Below the pieces are notes generated by a model, which did no database searches, was not told the DNA's origin, and worked only from the letters and a program-made list of their open reading frames with translations. A stretch of DNA of 8,828 nucleotides, taken from NCBI GenBank assembly GCA_003164305.1, contig PLSZ01000512.1:1-8828 (forward strand), given 5' to 3'. Position numbers and translations under genes: made by a program. This stretch comes from Acetobacteraceae bacterium (GTDB lineage Bacteria > Pseudomonadota > Alphaproteobacteria > Acetobacterales > Acetobacteraceae). Shown piece after piece: positions 1 through 5,920 of the stretch (position 1 is its first letter; every line of letters begins with the position of its first letter).

Positions 1-1009
1 CGCGGCGCGGAAGCGACAGGGACACCAAAGCGGCGGGCGCCACGAACGCCGCCATGACGATGAACCGGGTGTCGAGGTCGAATGTCCCCTTGAACGCCGT
101 CGGCAAGGCCAGAAACAGCAGGAGCAGCACGACAAGCGCCACCGCCGCTCGCAACGGCATCGCGCACCACCTCCGGGCCAGACAAACCACTGTGAGCGCG
201 ATGCACAGGAAGGCGGTCGCCAGATCCAGCGGCCACAGATAATTCATCACCGGCATCAACGCCGCATGGGTTTTGTCCGCCGGCGAGCGGAACTCCGCCG
301 CGCCCGCCATGTGGCTGAGGTCGGAAACCGCGTACAGCACCATGGGTACCGCGAAGACCGTCGCGACGGCGGCGCCGCGGCGAGCGATTTGGACAAACCG
401 GAAAGGATCGGTCCGGGCGATTAACAACTCATGCCCGCCGATAAGGATCGCGAAGAACAACAAGCCGGTCAGGTGGCAGAAGAACAGCGCCACGGCACCG
501 AGCGCACAGACCAGGATCGCGAGCAAGGGCCTTTGCTCTCGCCATCGGATCCACACGGCCGCGAACAGAAGCGCGAGTCCCACGGAAAGGACGAAGTTCA
601 GAAAGCCCCGCAGCAGTGCCGCGTTGTAAGCGAACAACACGGCGCCGAACGGCCAGTAAGACAACCGTCCGGTCAGCGCCCGATGATACGCGGTGGTGCC
701 GAGCACCGGCAACAGCAGGCTCAGGCCGACCACCGCGCGGCCCACCAGATGCACCGGAAACATCCGCAACAACGGCGGCACCACCAGATCGAGCCCGAGG
801 TTCGGAATGATCCCCCAATGCGGCTGATAAAACCGTGCCAGCACTGTATCGCCCGGCAGCGACGCCAGCACGAACAGCCGCGCCAGATGGTTCGGATAAT
901 CCAGCAACGGCGGCACATCCGCGAGCGTCAGCGGCGCCAGCAGCGTGAGGCACAGCAGCCACAGCACGCACCACCAGGGTGCGTTTCCGAAGGAGCCTTT
1001 CGCGGTCAT
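1..1009 (-). CDS. Polytopic membrane protein with DYPNH motif, possibly GT-C-like (C-terminus outside window)
   Basis: The frame is open from an ATG at 1007-1009 to the left edge, giving 336 residues with no stop. The protein is very hydrophobic. A first membrane segment lies at about residues 12-30, followed by an external-looking loop with DVPPLLDYPNHLAR (31-44). Further hydrophobic stretches lie near 86-106, 118-153, 161-197, 213-229, 258-278, 285-303 and 315-334. Acidic residues in the first loop after TM1 are a hallmark of GT-C polyprenyl-linked glycosyltransferases, and the DYPNH motif sits in that place. I recall this motif from uncharacterised membrane proteins rather than from a defined enzyme. 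Function is therefore inference; a role in lipid-linked sugar transfer would suit the polysaccharide genes nearby. No strong ribosome site is visible (GGA about 5 bases upstream). The other ATG at 1015-1017 is out of frame. Certain as a coding region, uncertain in function. Confidence 0.8.
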   Translation of the reverse strand, partial: MTAKGSFGNAPWWCVLWLLCLTLLAPLTLADVPPLLDYPNHLARLFVLASLPGDTVLARFYQPHWGIIPNLGLDLVVPPLLRMFPVHLVGRAVVGLSLLLPVLGTTAYHRALTGRLSYWPFGAVLFAYNAALLRGFLNFVLSVGLALLFAAVWIRWREQRPLLAILVCALGAVALFFCHLTGLLFFAILIGGHELLIARTDPFRFVQIARRGAAVATVFAVPMVLYAVSDLSHMAGAAEFRSPADKTHAALMPVMNYLWPLDLATAFLCIALTVVCLARRWCAMPLRAAVALVVLLLLFLALPTAFKGTFDLDTRFIVMAAFVAPAALVSLSLPRR

Positions 1010-1166
1010 CGTTCCATGAAAGGTGGACCGCGCGCCTGAAGTGATCTCGGGCCGGTGAAACCGCGACGGCTCAATCACGGCTCACTGGTCTCATTCTCTT
1101 CGCCCGGTCGAGCACCAACAAAAGGGCAATGGCCAACAATAAACGAATGGGCGCGCATCTCTCCGG
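1010..1166. other. Intergenic region with no complete gene; possible gene-end remnant
   Basis: No convincing gene start lies here. On the minus strand a frame running from the repeat into a stop at 1071-1073 would encode RLLLAIALLLVLDRAKRM and a short tail. That reads like a single hydrophobic helix followed by a basic end. It could be the last piece of a membrane protein whose body was lost when the adjoining repeat arrived, but chance is quite possible at this length. The region must also contain the leader of the membrane-protein gene starting at 1009. No clear sigma-70 promoter was recognised. Confidence 0.4.
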
Positions 1167-1396
1167 GTCATCACCGCGCCTGACCCCATACGGGCTGACA
1201 TGGCAAGGCGAGCGGCCCGGTACTTGCCTCCATCGTCATGGTCCGGCTCGACCGGACCATCAGCCCGAACACACCGGTGAGAGCGATTTTGGGGACGCCG
1301 ATGGTCCGGTCGAGCCGGACAATGACGCTTGATGCACGATGCCAAACCATCGGTGTCACTATTGCTGCCCGCATGCGGTCGAGCGCGGTGATGACG
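1167..1396 (+). repeat. Nested inverted-repeat element, copy 1
   Basis: Two inverted pairs are nested. The outer arm GTCATCACCGCGCCTGACC (1167-1185) matches the reverse complement of 1378-1396 with two mismatches in 19. The inner arm (1234-1261) matches the reverse complement of 1300-1327 in 27 of 28 positions. A 12-base tag CCCATACGGGCT (1185-1196) adjoins the left outer arm. The same plan, including the identical 12-mer beside an outer arm, recurs reversed at 3469-3710, so this is a repeated composite unit rather than a chance palindrome. It resembles REP/BIME-type non-coding repeats. Any reading frame through it encodes MVRLDRTI-like strings, which are artefacts. Its right end lies inside the truncated toxin gene. 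No transposase is present. Confidence 0.8.
1234..1327. repeat. Inner palindromic pair of copy 1 (GGTCCGG-CTCGA-CCGGACC type)
   Basis: Each 28-base unit is itself a palindrome. The left unit has perfect 9-base arms ATGGTCCGG and CCGGACCAT around CTCGA (1239-1261). The right unit is its reverse complement with one change (1300-1327). The spacer is 38 bases. The pair could fold either as two small hairpins or as one long stem, the usual arrangement of paired REP units. Whether it acts as a transcript stabiliser, terminator or inert repeat cannot be told from sequence alone. Confidence 0.85.
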
Positions 1397-1490
1397 ACGC
1401 AACGAAACCTACCCGTAGCGGCAATTGTTTGGTGTCGTCCGGAAAGCTGTAACGGATCACCAGGCCAGGCAGCGGCGCGGGAAAGCTCAC
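1359..1490 (-). pseudogene. Truncated PemK/MazF-like toxin gene (N-terminal remnant)
   Basis: A GTG start at 1488-1490 overlaps the antitoxin stop by four bases (GTGA, 1487-1490), the usual layout of an antitoxin-toxin operon. The frame is only 43 codons. It begins SFPAPLPGLVIRYSF (residues 2-16), which I recognise from memory as the N-terminus of alphaproteobacterial PemK/MazF-like toxins. Those normally continue with an aromatic-rich stretch and a KDRPCAIV-type motif and run to roughly 110-150 residues. After residue 16 the similarity stops. The last dozen or so codons lie inside the nested repeat (1378-1396), and no KDRP-like motif was found in the other minus-strand frames down to 1090. 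The endonuclease core is missing, so the product should be inactive. The family call rests on about 15 residues plus gene order. Confidence 0.55.
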
Positions 1491-1729
1491 GAGGCGGGCT
1501 TGAGATACTCGGCTCTTTCAATGGCATCGACGATGTCGGCTGGAAGCTCCCCGGCCGCATACACCTGACGCTCGCGGCGTTTCAGACGCTCGAAATGTTC
1601 CAGGTCATGGGACGACAAGAAACCGCCGATGACATGGCCGTGGCTGGTCACCTTCACGGGCTCGCGATGGGCTTCGTCCTGGTAGCGCCCGAAATCTCGC
1701 CGGAACGTGGTCGCATCAACCGTTGGCAT
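1487..1729 (-). CDS. Phd/YefM-like type II antitoxin (orphaned)
   Basis: An 80-residue protein beginning MPTVDATTFRRDFGRYQ. The pattern 'V-A-T-F-R-FGRYQ-EA-REPV-VTSHG' at residues 4-31, then a short strand and helix (GGFLSSHDLEHFERL, 35-49), is the N-terminal DNA-binding fold of the Phd/YefM superfamily. The charged tail (50-80, ELPADIVDAIERAEY) would be the toxin-wrapping segment. The start is chosen because GGAG lies 6 bases before ATG 1727-1729; in-frame starts further upstream (ATG 1747, TTG 1813) lack such a site. In these modules the antitoxin normally neutralises the toxin and represses its own operon. Here the toxin gene immediately downstream (4-base overlap) is only a remnant, so the protein may persist as an autoregulator or be decaying. 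It begins 86 bases after the peptidase gene, across an AT-rich gap (about 1740-1790) that could hold its own promoter. Confidence 0.82.
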   Translation of the reverse strand: MPTVDATTFRRDFGRYQDEAHREPVKVTSHGHVIGGFLSSHDLEHFERLKRRERQVYAAGELPADIVDAIERAEYLKPAS

Positions 1730-1815
1730 CAGTCGCTCCAAATCCATCAATTTGCGGTTTTTAATGTATTTGAGCGAATTGGGGAAGCGGTTGCGCGTTC
1801 CAGTAGCGTTCAATT

Positions 1816-2220
1816 TCAGCCTGGCGCTACTGATTGTGGGGGTGGGAGCGGCTTTACTATCAAATGGGACACGTAACGTCGCCGCCTGTAAGGCGGCCTT
1901 CTGGGGTCAAGGAGCCGTCGTCTCTCGGCATCCCAGACCGCCCAATGCCAGGCGCCGGTACTTGGTTTCAGATTCATCTTGATGATGGCATTTTCCGTAA
2001 TAGGTGGCAGTTGATTGCGTCTGATCGGCACAAGCCGGTTTGCAACATCAAATCCGAGTTGCTTGAGGGCGACACGAACGTCGTTGGTTGACGTATAGAA
2101 CTCACGCGTCTTTGGATCAGGAAACATCAGCCTCCGGACGGTGGAATATGTAATCCCGGCCAGCATGGCCACGCACGCGATCCCACATCCGGTCTTGTCG
2201 ATTTGTTTCACCAATTTCAT
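1816..2220 (-). CDS. Small C39-like (papain-fold) cysteine peptidase domain protein
   Basis: A 134-residue single-domain protein. KLVKQIDKTGCGIACVAMLAG (residues 2-22) matches the N-terminal active-site block of C39-like peptidases: Gln6 would form the oxyanion hole and Cys12 the nucleophile. WHWAVWD supplies His92 and LLDP supplies Asp105, completing the expected Cys-His-Asp order. There is no signal peptide or membrane segment. C39 domains usually cleave double-glycine leaders as part of an ABC exporter, but neither exporter nor leader peptide is seen here, so the substrate is unknown. Related stand-alone domains are mostly uncharacterised. The ATG (2218-2220) overlaps the aminotransferase stop as ATGA and lacks a good ribosome site, suggesting translational coupling. 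GC is only about 48-57% over 1921-2160, against about 70% in the aminotransferase, a sign of separate origin. The C-terminus is Arg/Pro-rich (106-134). Confidence 0.75.
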   Translation of the reverse strand: MKLVKQIDKTGCGIACVAMLAGITYSTVRRLMFPDPKTREFYTSTNDVRVALKQLGFDVANRLVPIRRNQLPPITENAIIKMNLKPSTGAWHWAVWDAERRRLLDPRRPPYRRRRYVSHLIVKPLPPPQSVAPG

Positions 2221-3383
2221 TGGGCGTTCTTTGTTCTATGCTCCGCCACCGCCGCGACCAGCGCGTCGCAGACATGGGCAGCCGCCGCCGCATCCAGATC
2301 GGGATGGATCGGCAACGCCAGAATGTGATCGGCGAGGCGGTCCGACACCGGCAATTCTGTCCCATCGTGTTGCTCGCGATAGGCTGGCTGACGATGCAGC
2401 GGACGCGGATAATAGATCGCTGTCGGCACGCCGTCCGCGCGCATCGCGTCCTGCACCGCGGAGCGCTCGACGCCGTCCGGTAACAAAACGGAATAAATCG
2501 CCCAGGCGGCGGTGCTGTTGGGAACGCGGGCGGGAATGGTGAGCGTGTTGCCGAGGCGTTGATCGTAGTAGGTCGCGATCTTCTCCCGCGCGATCAGTTC
2601 TTCCGGGAACACGGTCAGTTTCGCCAGCAGAACGGCGGCCTGAATTGAATCGAGACGCCCGTTCATGCCGGTGCGCAGCACCTCGTAACGAGTCTTCCCT
2701 TCGCCGTGCGTGCGCAGGCTGCGATACAAATCCGCGCGCTCGTCGTTCTCGGTGAACAGCGCGCCGCCGTCGCCGTAGGCACCGAGAGGCTTGGACGGGA
2801 AAAACGAAGTCGCCGTGGCGTCCGCCTGCGTGCCGAGCGGACGTCCGTGCAACGACGCGCCGAAACTCTGTGCCAGGTCGTCGATCGTGAACAATCCTTC
2901 GGCGGTGGCGATCGCGGCGATCGCGGGCCAGTCCGCCGGTTGGCCGAACAGATCGACACCGATCACCGCGCGTGGCCGCAGCTTACCCGCCGCGCGGACC
3001 TCGCCGATGCGCTTGCTCAGATGCGCCGGATCGATCTGAAACGTACGCGGATCGACATCGACGAACACCGGGGTCGCGCCGAGCACCAGCGGCACCTCGG
3101 CCGTCGCGGTGTAGGTAAAGGCCGGCAGAAACACCGCGTCGCCGCGGCCGATGTTCTCCGCCATCATGGCGATCTGCAGCGCGTCGGTGCCGGAACTGAC
3201 GGATACGCAATGTTTCGCGCCGCAGAACCGCGCGAGCTCCCGTTCCAGCTCCGCGACTTCGGGGCCGAGGACGAACTGGCAATGCGCCAGCACCGCGTCC
3301 AGACGGCGCCGCAAATCGTCCCTGATCCGCGCCTGTTGCGCGGGCAGATCGAGAAACGGCACGGAAGACTTTGTTTCGGCCAT
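2217..3383 (-). CDS. DegT/DnrJ/EryC1/StrS-type PLP-dependent sugar aminotransferase, WbpE-like
   Basis: A 388-residue protein of normal family length. It transfers an amino group, usually from glutamate, to a keto nucleotide-sugar in the cytoplasm. PLP-site features run in order: SSGTDAL (63-69, phosphate binding), TIDDLAQSFGA (166-176, with Asp169 expected to pair with the pyridine nitrogen), and SFFPSKPLGAYGDGGA (193-208), where Lys198 is the Schiff-base lysine. GMNGRLDSIQAAVLLAKL (239-256) is also typical. The SFFPSKPLG block is close to that of WbpE, which aminates UDP-3-keto-GlcNAcA, but keto-position specificity cannot be read safely. A C-4 aminotransferase acting after the WbpM-like enzyme is the main alternative. 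The start ATG 3381-3383 follows GGAG by 9 bases; a TTG five codons upstream lacks a site. Its stop overlaps the peptidase start. A repeat cluster separates it from the dehydratase gene on the same strand. Confidence 0.9.
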   Translation of the reverse strand: MAETKSSVPFLDLPAQQARIRDDLRRRLDAVLAHCQFVLGPEVAELERELARFCGAKHCVSVSSGTDALQIAMMAENIGRGDAVFLPAFTYTATAEVPLVLGATPVFVDVDPRTFQIDPAHLSKRIGEVRAAGKLRPRAVIGVDLFGQPADWPAIAAIATAEGLFTIDDLAQSFGASLHGRPLGTQADATATSFFPSKPLGAYGDGGALFTENDERADLYRSLRTHGEGKTRYEVLRTGMNGRLDSIQAAVLLAKLTVFPEELIAREKIATYYDQRLGNTLTIPARVPNSTAAWAIYSVLLPDGVERSAVQDAMRADGVPTAIYYPRPLHRQPAYREQHDGTELPVSDRLADHILALPIHPDLDAAAAAHVCDALVAAVAEHRTKNAQ

Positions 3384-3468
3384 CAAATCAAGCTCCAAAC
3401 TGCTTCAGCCACACGTCCGTCATCGCGTTTGCGGTCTCATCCGCCCCTCTCGTCGTTTCAAGTGGGCT

Positions 3469-3710
3469 CGTCATCCCCGGGTTTGACCCCAAGGGCGCCA
3501 AGAATAAGAGCCGCGAGGGCGAAAACCCTGGTCCGAGGCCATTTTTCGTCATCACCGGGCTCGACTCGGTGATCTGGCGCCCCACGCACATTGTGCGGTG
3601 AGAGATGGCCGGGTCGAGCCCGGCCATGACGCTGAGAGGTTGGCGGAACACGATTTCCGCGCGCCGCCGGACGTATTTTAGCCCGTATGGGACTTGACCC
3701 GGGGATGACG
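3469..3710 (-). repeat. Nested inverted-repeat element, copy 2 (opposite orientation to copy 1)
   Basis: The plan is that of the element at 1167-1396. The outer arms are CGTCATCCCCGGGTTTGACC (from 3469) and the reverse complement of 3691-3710, which reads CGTCATCCCCGGGTCAAGTC. The inner palindromic pair lies at 3547-3574 and 3604-3631. The 12-mer tag appears as AGCCCGTATGGG at 3680-3691, beside the right outer arm; in copy 1 it lies beside the left arm, so the copies are inverted relative to each other. Frames across it encode VMAGLDPAI- and GLDPGMT-like strings familiar as repeat artefacts. It fills most of the 381-base gap between the dehydratase and aminotransferase genes; no gene is supported in that gap. 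Confidence 0.8.
3547..3631. repeat. Inner palindromic pair of copy 2 (GGCCGGG-TCGAG-CCCGGCC type)
   Basis: The right unit has perfect 9-base arms ATGGCCGGG and CCCGGCCAT around TCGAG (3605-3627). The left unit, 3547-3574, is its inverted and more diverged partner (ATCACCGGG/CTCGGTGAT, one mismatch between arms). The 29-base spacer holds a small palindrome CGCACA-T-TGTGCG. The unit has the same frame as the inner units of copy 1 (CGTCAT, then G/C arm, CTCGA, arm, ATC), but the arms use different bases. The arm changes are compensating, as expected if hairpin shape is conserved. It lies downstream of the dehydratase gene and could stabilise or end its transcript, though no T-tract is seen. Confidence 0.8.
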
Positions 3711-3764
3711 TGGAGAAGTTGTGGTGCGACCAGGAGAGACCGGCCCGCGACGAACACTCCGCCA

Positions 3765-5702
3765 TCACGCCCCGCTCCCCGCGCGGGCGTCCGTCTGCGC
3801 GCTGTCGGTATTGCGCTCGAACTCGGGGATCAACCGGCTCAACAAGGTCAGCGCCAGGCGCGTTTGATTGCCACGGCACGCGGTGGCGATTTCTTCTATC
3901 GCGCGTCCGACGATCGCCGGGTCCGCCGTGCGAGGATGCGCCATCAGAAGCCCAGGATGCCCGGTCGGCGCGGGAGGCTCCTTGCCGTGGAACAGTTCCT
4001 CGAACAGCTTTTCACCGGGCCGCAAGCCGGTGAAACGGATCGCCACGTCCTCGTCCGGCTTCAATCCCGCCAACCGGATCATCTGCCGCGCGAGATCGAC
4101 GATCTTCACCGGCTCTCCCATATCCAGCACGAAAATGCCGCCATCCTGGTCCGCCGGCAGCCGCGCCTCGCCGACGCCCAGAACGTTGGCCTGCAACACC
4201 AGCCCCACCGCCTCCCGCACCGTCATGAAATACCGTTGCATATCCGGATGGGTCACCGTCAGCGGACCGCCGCGCGCGAGTTGGCGTTGAAACAGCGGCA
4301 CGACGGAACCGGTGCTGCCCAACACGTTACCAAACCGCACCGTGATGCAGCGCATGCCCACGCCGGTCTTGCGCGCGACAATATCCAGTGCCTGACAATA
4401 CATTTCCGCCAGCCGCTTGGACGCGCCCATCACGCTGGTCGGATTGACCGCCTTGTCGGTGGAAATCAGCACCATCGCCAGCGCCCCGGACGCGCGCGCC
4501 GCGTCGGCCACGTGCCTTGTCCCCGCCGCGTTGGTCATCAGACCTTCCAGCGGGTTGTCCTCGACAATGGGAACATGTTTCAGCGCGGCGGCGTGGAATA
4601 CCAGTTCCGGGCGGATCGCTTCGAACACCGAGCGGATCCGCGTCTCGTCGCGAATGTCAGCGATCAGCGACTGGCGGCGCACGCTGGGGTGGGTTTCCGC
4701 CAGTTCCATATCGATCTGCCACAGCGCGAATTCGCCATTGTCGATCAGCACGAGGCTTCCTGGGCCGAACGCGGCGACCTGACGTGCCAACTCGCTGCCG
4801 ATGGTGCCGCCGGCACCGGTCACCACGACGCGGCGGCCCTGGATCAGCCGCGCCATGCCGTCGCGGTCGAGCGGGACCTGCGGGCGGTTCAGCAAATCCT
4901 CGATCATGATCGGCCGCAACTCGACCGGCCGAGGCTCCCCCGGCGCCGAACCGCCATGTTCCAGTTCAGTCAGTCGAGGCGCCCGCCGCACCCGCAACCC
5001 GAACCGGTCCGCCTGTGCCACGACGCTGGCCAGAGCGGCGCCCTGCAGGTCCGGGGTCGCCATCACCAGCGTGCCCGGGAGCCGGCCCTCCTCGCGCAGC
5101 CGCTCCAGTACCGTGCCCGCGTCTTTCATGGCGCCCAGGATGGAGTAGCCCTGAATGCGTCGGCCGGTGGGGCGGTCGCCGGGGGTCAGCAGCCCTTCCA
5201 CCCGGAAGCGTTGCCGCCGGTCGCGCACCAACGCGCGCAGGAACAGATCACAGTCCTCGGTCTGCCCGACGACCAGCACCGACGTGGCGTCCGCCTCGGC
5301 CACCATGTTCTGCCCGCGTGAGCGGAACCAGCGATACGCCACGCGCGGGGCGCCGAGCAGGGCCAGCAGCGTCAACGCGTGCGCGATCGGAAAGCCAAAA
5401 CTCGGTGGTCCCAGTCCGCGCGCGAACAGCACCAGCGAAAACAGCGCGGCGCCGAGAGCGGAACTGGCGGTGACCGTCAGCAAATCGCCCAACGCCGCGA
5501 AGCGCCAGTATTGCTGGGACAGCCGGAATGGCAGCCCCGCCACCAGCAAAGCGGCCGCGCCGAGCGGAATGGAGAACGCGGCCGAGGGAACCGCTCCGGT
5601 TGGGTCGGTGATCCACCAGGCCACCGGGACCGCCGCCGCCGCCAGAACACCGTCGATGGCGACGTTGACGGCGATGCGAATCAGGGAGCGCGCCGCGGGC
5701 AT
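3765..5702 (-). CDS. WbpM/PglF/CapD-like membrane-anchored UDP-GlcNAc 4,6-dehydratase
   Basis: A 645-residue protein, normal for the long SDR dehydratases that convert UDP-GlcNAc to a 4-keto-6-deoxy sugar, the first step to QuiNAc, FucNAc or bacillosamine. Four membrane segments are likely at about 10-32, 43-60, 75-97 and 103-120. A first Rossmann-like domain follows (about 140-240, VLVVGQ). The catalytic SDR domain begins with TGAGGTIGSEL (295-305, NAD-binding). HAAALKHVPIVE (370-381) and STDKAVNPTSVMGASKR (414-430) follow. In the latter, Met425 replaces the usual SDR tyrosine and Lys429 is the catalytic lysine, with Asp416/Lys417 as the acid-base pair typical of the family. FTGLRPGEKLFEEL (557-570) is the family signature. 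The start ATG 5700-5702 has AGGA 5 bases upstream; the frame stays open further upstream but runs through a palindromic repeat. It is transcribed divergently from the solute-binding protein gene. Exact product stereochemistry is not determinable. Confidence 0.92.
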   Translation of the reverse strand: MPAARSLIRIAVNVAIDGVLAAAAVPVAWWITDPTGAVPSAAFSIPLGAAALLVAGLPFRLSQQYWRFAALGDLLTVTASSALGAALFSLVLFARGLGPPSFGFPIAHALTLLALLGAPRVAYRWFRSRGQNMVAEADATSVLVVGQTEDCDLFLRALVRDRRQRFRVEGLLTPGDRPTGRRIQGYSILGAMKDAGTVLERLREEGRLPGTLVMATPDLQGAALASVVAQADRFGLRVRRAPRLTELEHGGSAPGEPRPVELRPIMIEDLLNRPQVPLDRDGMARLIQGRRVVVTGAGGTIGSELARQVAAFGPGSLVLIDNGEFALWQIDMELAETHPSVRRQSLIADIRDETRIRSVFEAIRPELVFHAAALKHVPIVEDNPLEGLMTNAAGTRHVADAARASGALAMVLISTDKAVNPTSVMGASKRLAEMYCQALDIVARKTGVGMRCITVRFGNVLGSTGSVVPLFQRQLARGGPLTVTHPDMQRYFMTVREAVGLVLQANVLGVGEARLPADQDGGIFVLDMGEPVKIVDLARQMIRLAGLKPDEDVAIRFTGLRPGEKLFEELFHGKEPPAPTGHPGLLMAHPRTADPAIVGRAIEEIATACRGNQTRLALTLLSRLIPEFERNTDSAQTDARAGSGA

Positions 5703-5739
5703 GGCGGTCCTATAGCGCGATGCCGCGCGGGCGTCATAG

Positions 5740-5816
5740 CCCGGCCTCCGTCGGGCGTTGGAGTGTGGGGCGACGCCGGGGCGTTGCCCCACACTCCAGC
5801 CTCCGCGGAAGCCGGG
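5740..5816. repeat. Long imperfect palindrome in divergent intergenic region
   Basis: Inner arms of 18 bases, 5760-5777 and 5780-5797, pair along their whole length with one G-T wobble (GGAGTGTGGGGCGACGCC against GGCGTTGCCCCACACTCC). Outer arms CCCGGCCTCCG (5740-5750) and CGGAAGCCGGG (5806-5816) add 11 more with one wobble-type mismatch. There is no T-tract, so it does not look like a simple terminator. It lies between the divergent start codons of the dehydratase (5702) and the solute-binding protein (5921). Open frames through it give VGQRPGVAPHS-like strings, suggesting another dispersed repeat family rather than a private operator. Sequence differs from the two nested elements. Confidence 0.75.
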
Positions 5817-5819
5817 TGC

Positions 5820-5847
5820 TTGACGCTGCTCGGGCTCGACCGATACT
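5820..5847 (+). promoter_or_regulatory. Candidate sigma-70 promoter for the solute-binding protein gene
   Basis: TTGACG (5820-5825, five of six consensus bases) is followed after 16 bases by GATACT (5842-5847, four of six). It lies just past the long palindrome, so a transcript would start near 5854 and leave a leader of about 65-70 bases before the ATG at 5921. Matches this good occur by chance in GC-rich DNA, hence moderate confidence. Confidence 0.4.
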
Positions 5848-5920
5848 GGCCGGCGGGGGTCCTGGTGGGAACCGGTCGCAACGAAGATCGGGCAGACGGG
5901 GCCACCAGGGAGTAAACAAT

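Noticed and set aside
429..1039. Alternative frames on both strands inside the left membrane-protein gene
   Set aside because: The hydrophobic frame starting at 1009 and open to the window edge has coherent membrane segments and codon use; the others are Arg/Ala/Gln-rich shadows.
1091..1560. Several open frames on both strands around repeat copy 1
   Set aside because: They consist largely of MVRLDRTI-type repeat translations. No start with a ribosome site and no domain is seen.
2706..3572. Plus-strand open frame of 288 codons opposite the aminotransferase
   Set aside because: Antisense shadow of a gene with intact PLP-site motifs.
1167..3710. CRISPR array or insertion sequence as explanation for the repeats
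   Set aside because: Repeats are few, paired and inverted with unequal spacing, with no direct repeat-spacer rhythm and no transposase gene in or between them.
3388..3879. Minus-strand open frame of 163 codons between the dehydratase and aminotransferase genes
   Set aside because: Its recognisable parts (VMAGLDPAI, GSNPGMTSP, PYGLKYVRR) are translations of the nested repeat, and it overlaps the dehydratase C-terminus out of frame.
3687..5321. Long plus-strand open frame (544 codons) across the dehydratase region
   Set aside because: It lies opposite the WbpM-like gene, is rich in His, Arg and Gln from antisense GC-rich codons, and has no family motif. The minus-strand gene has complete motifs.
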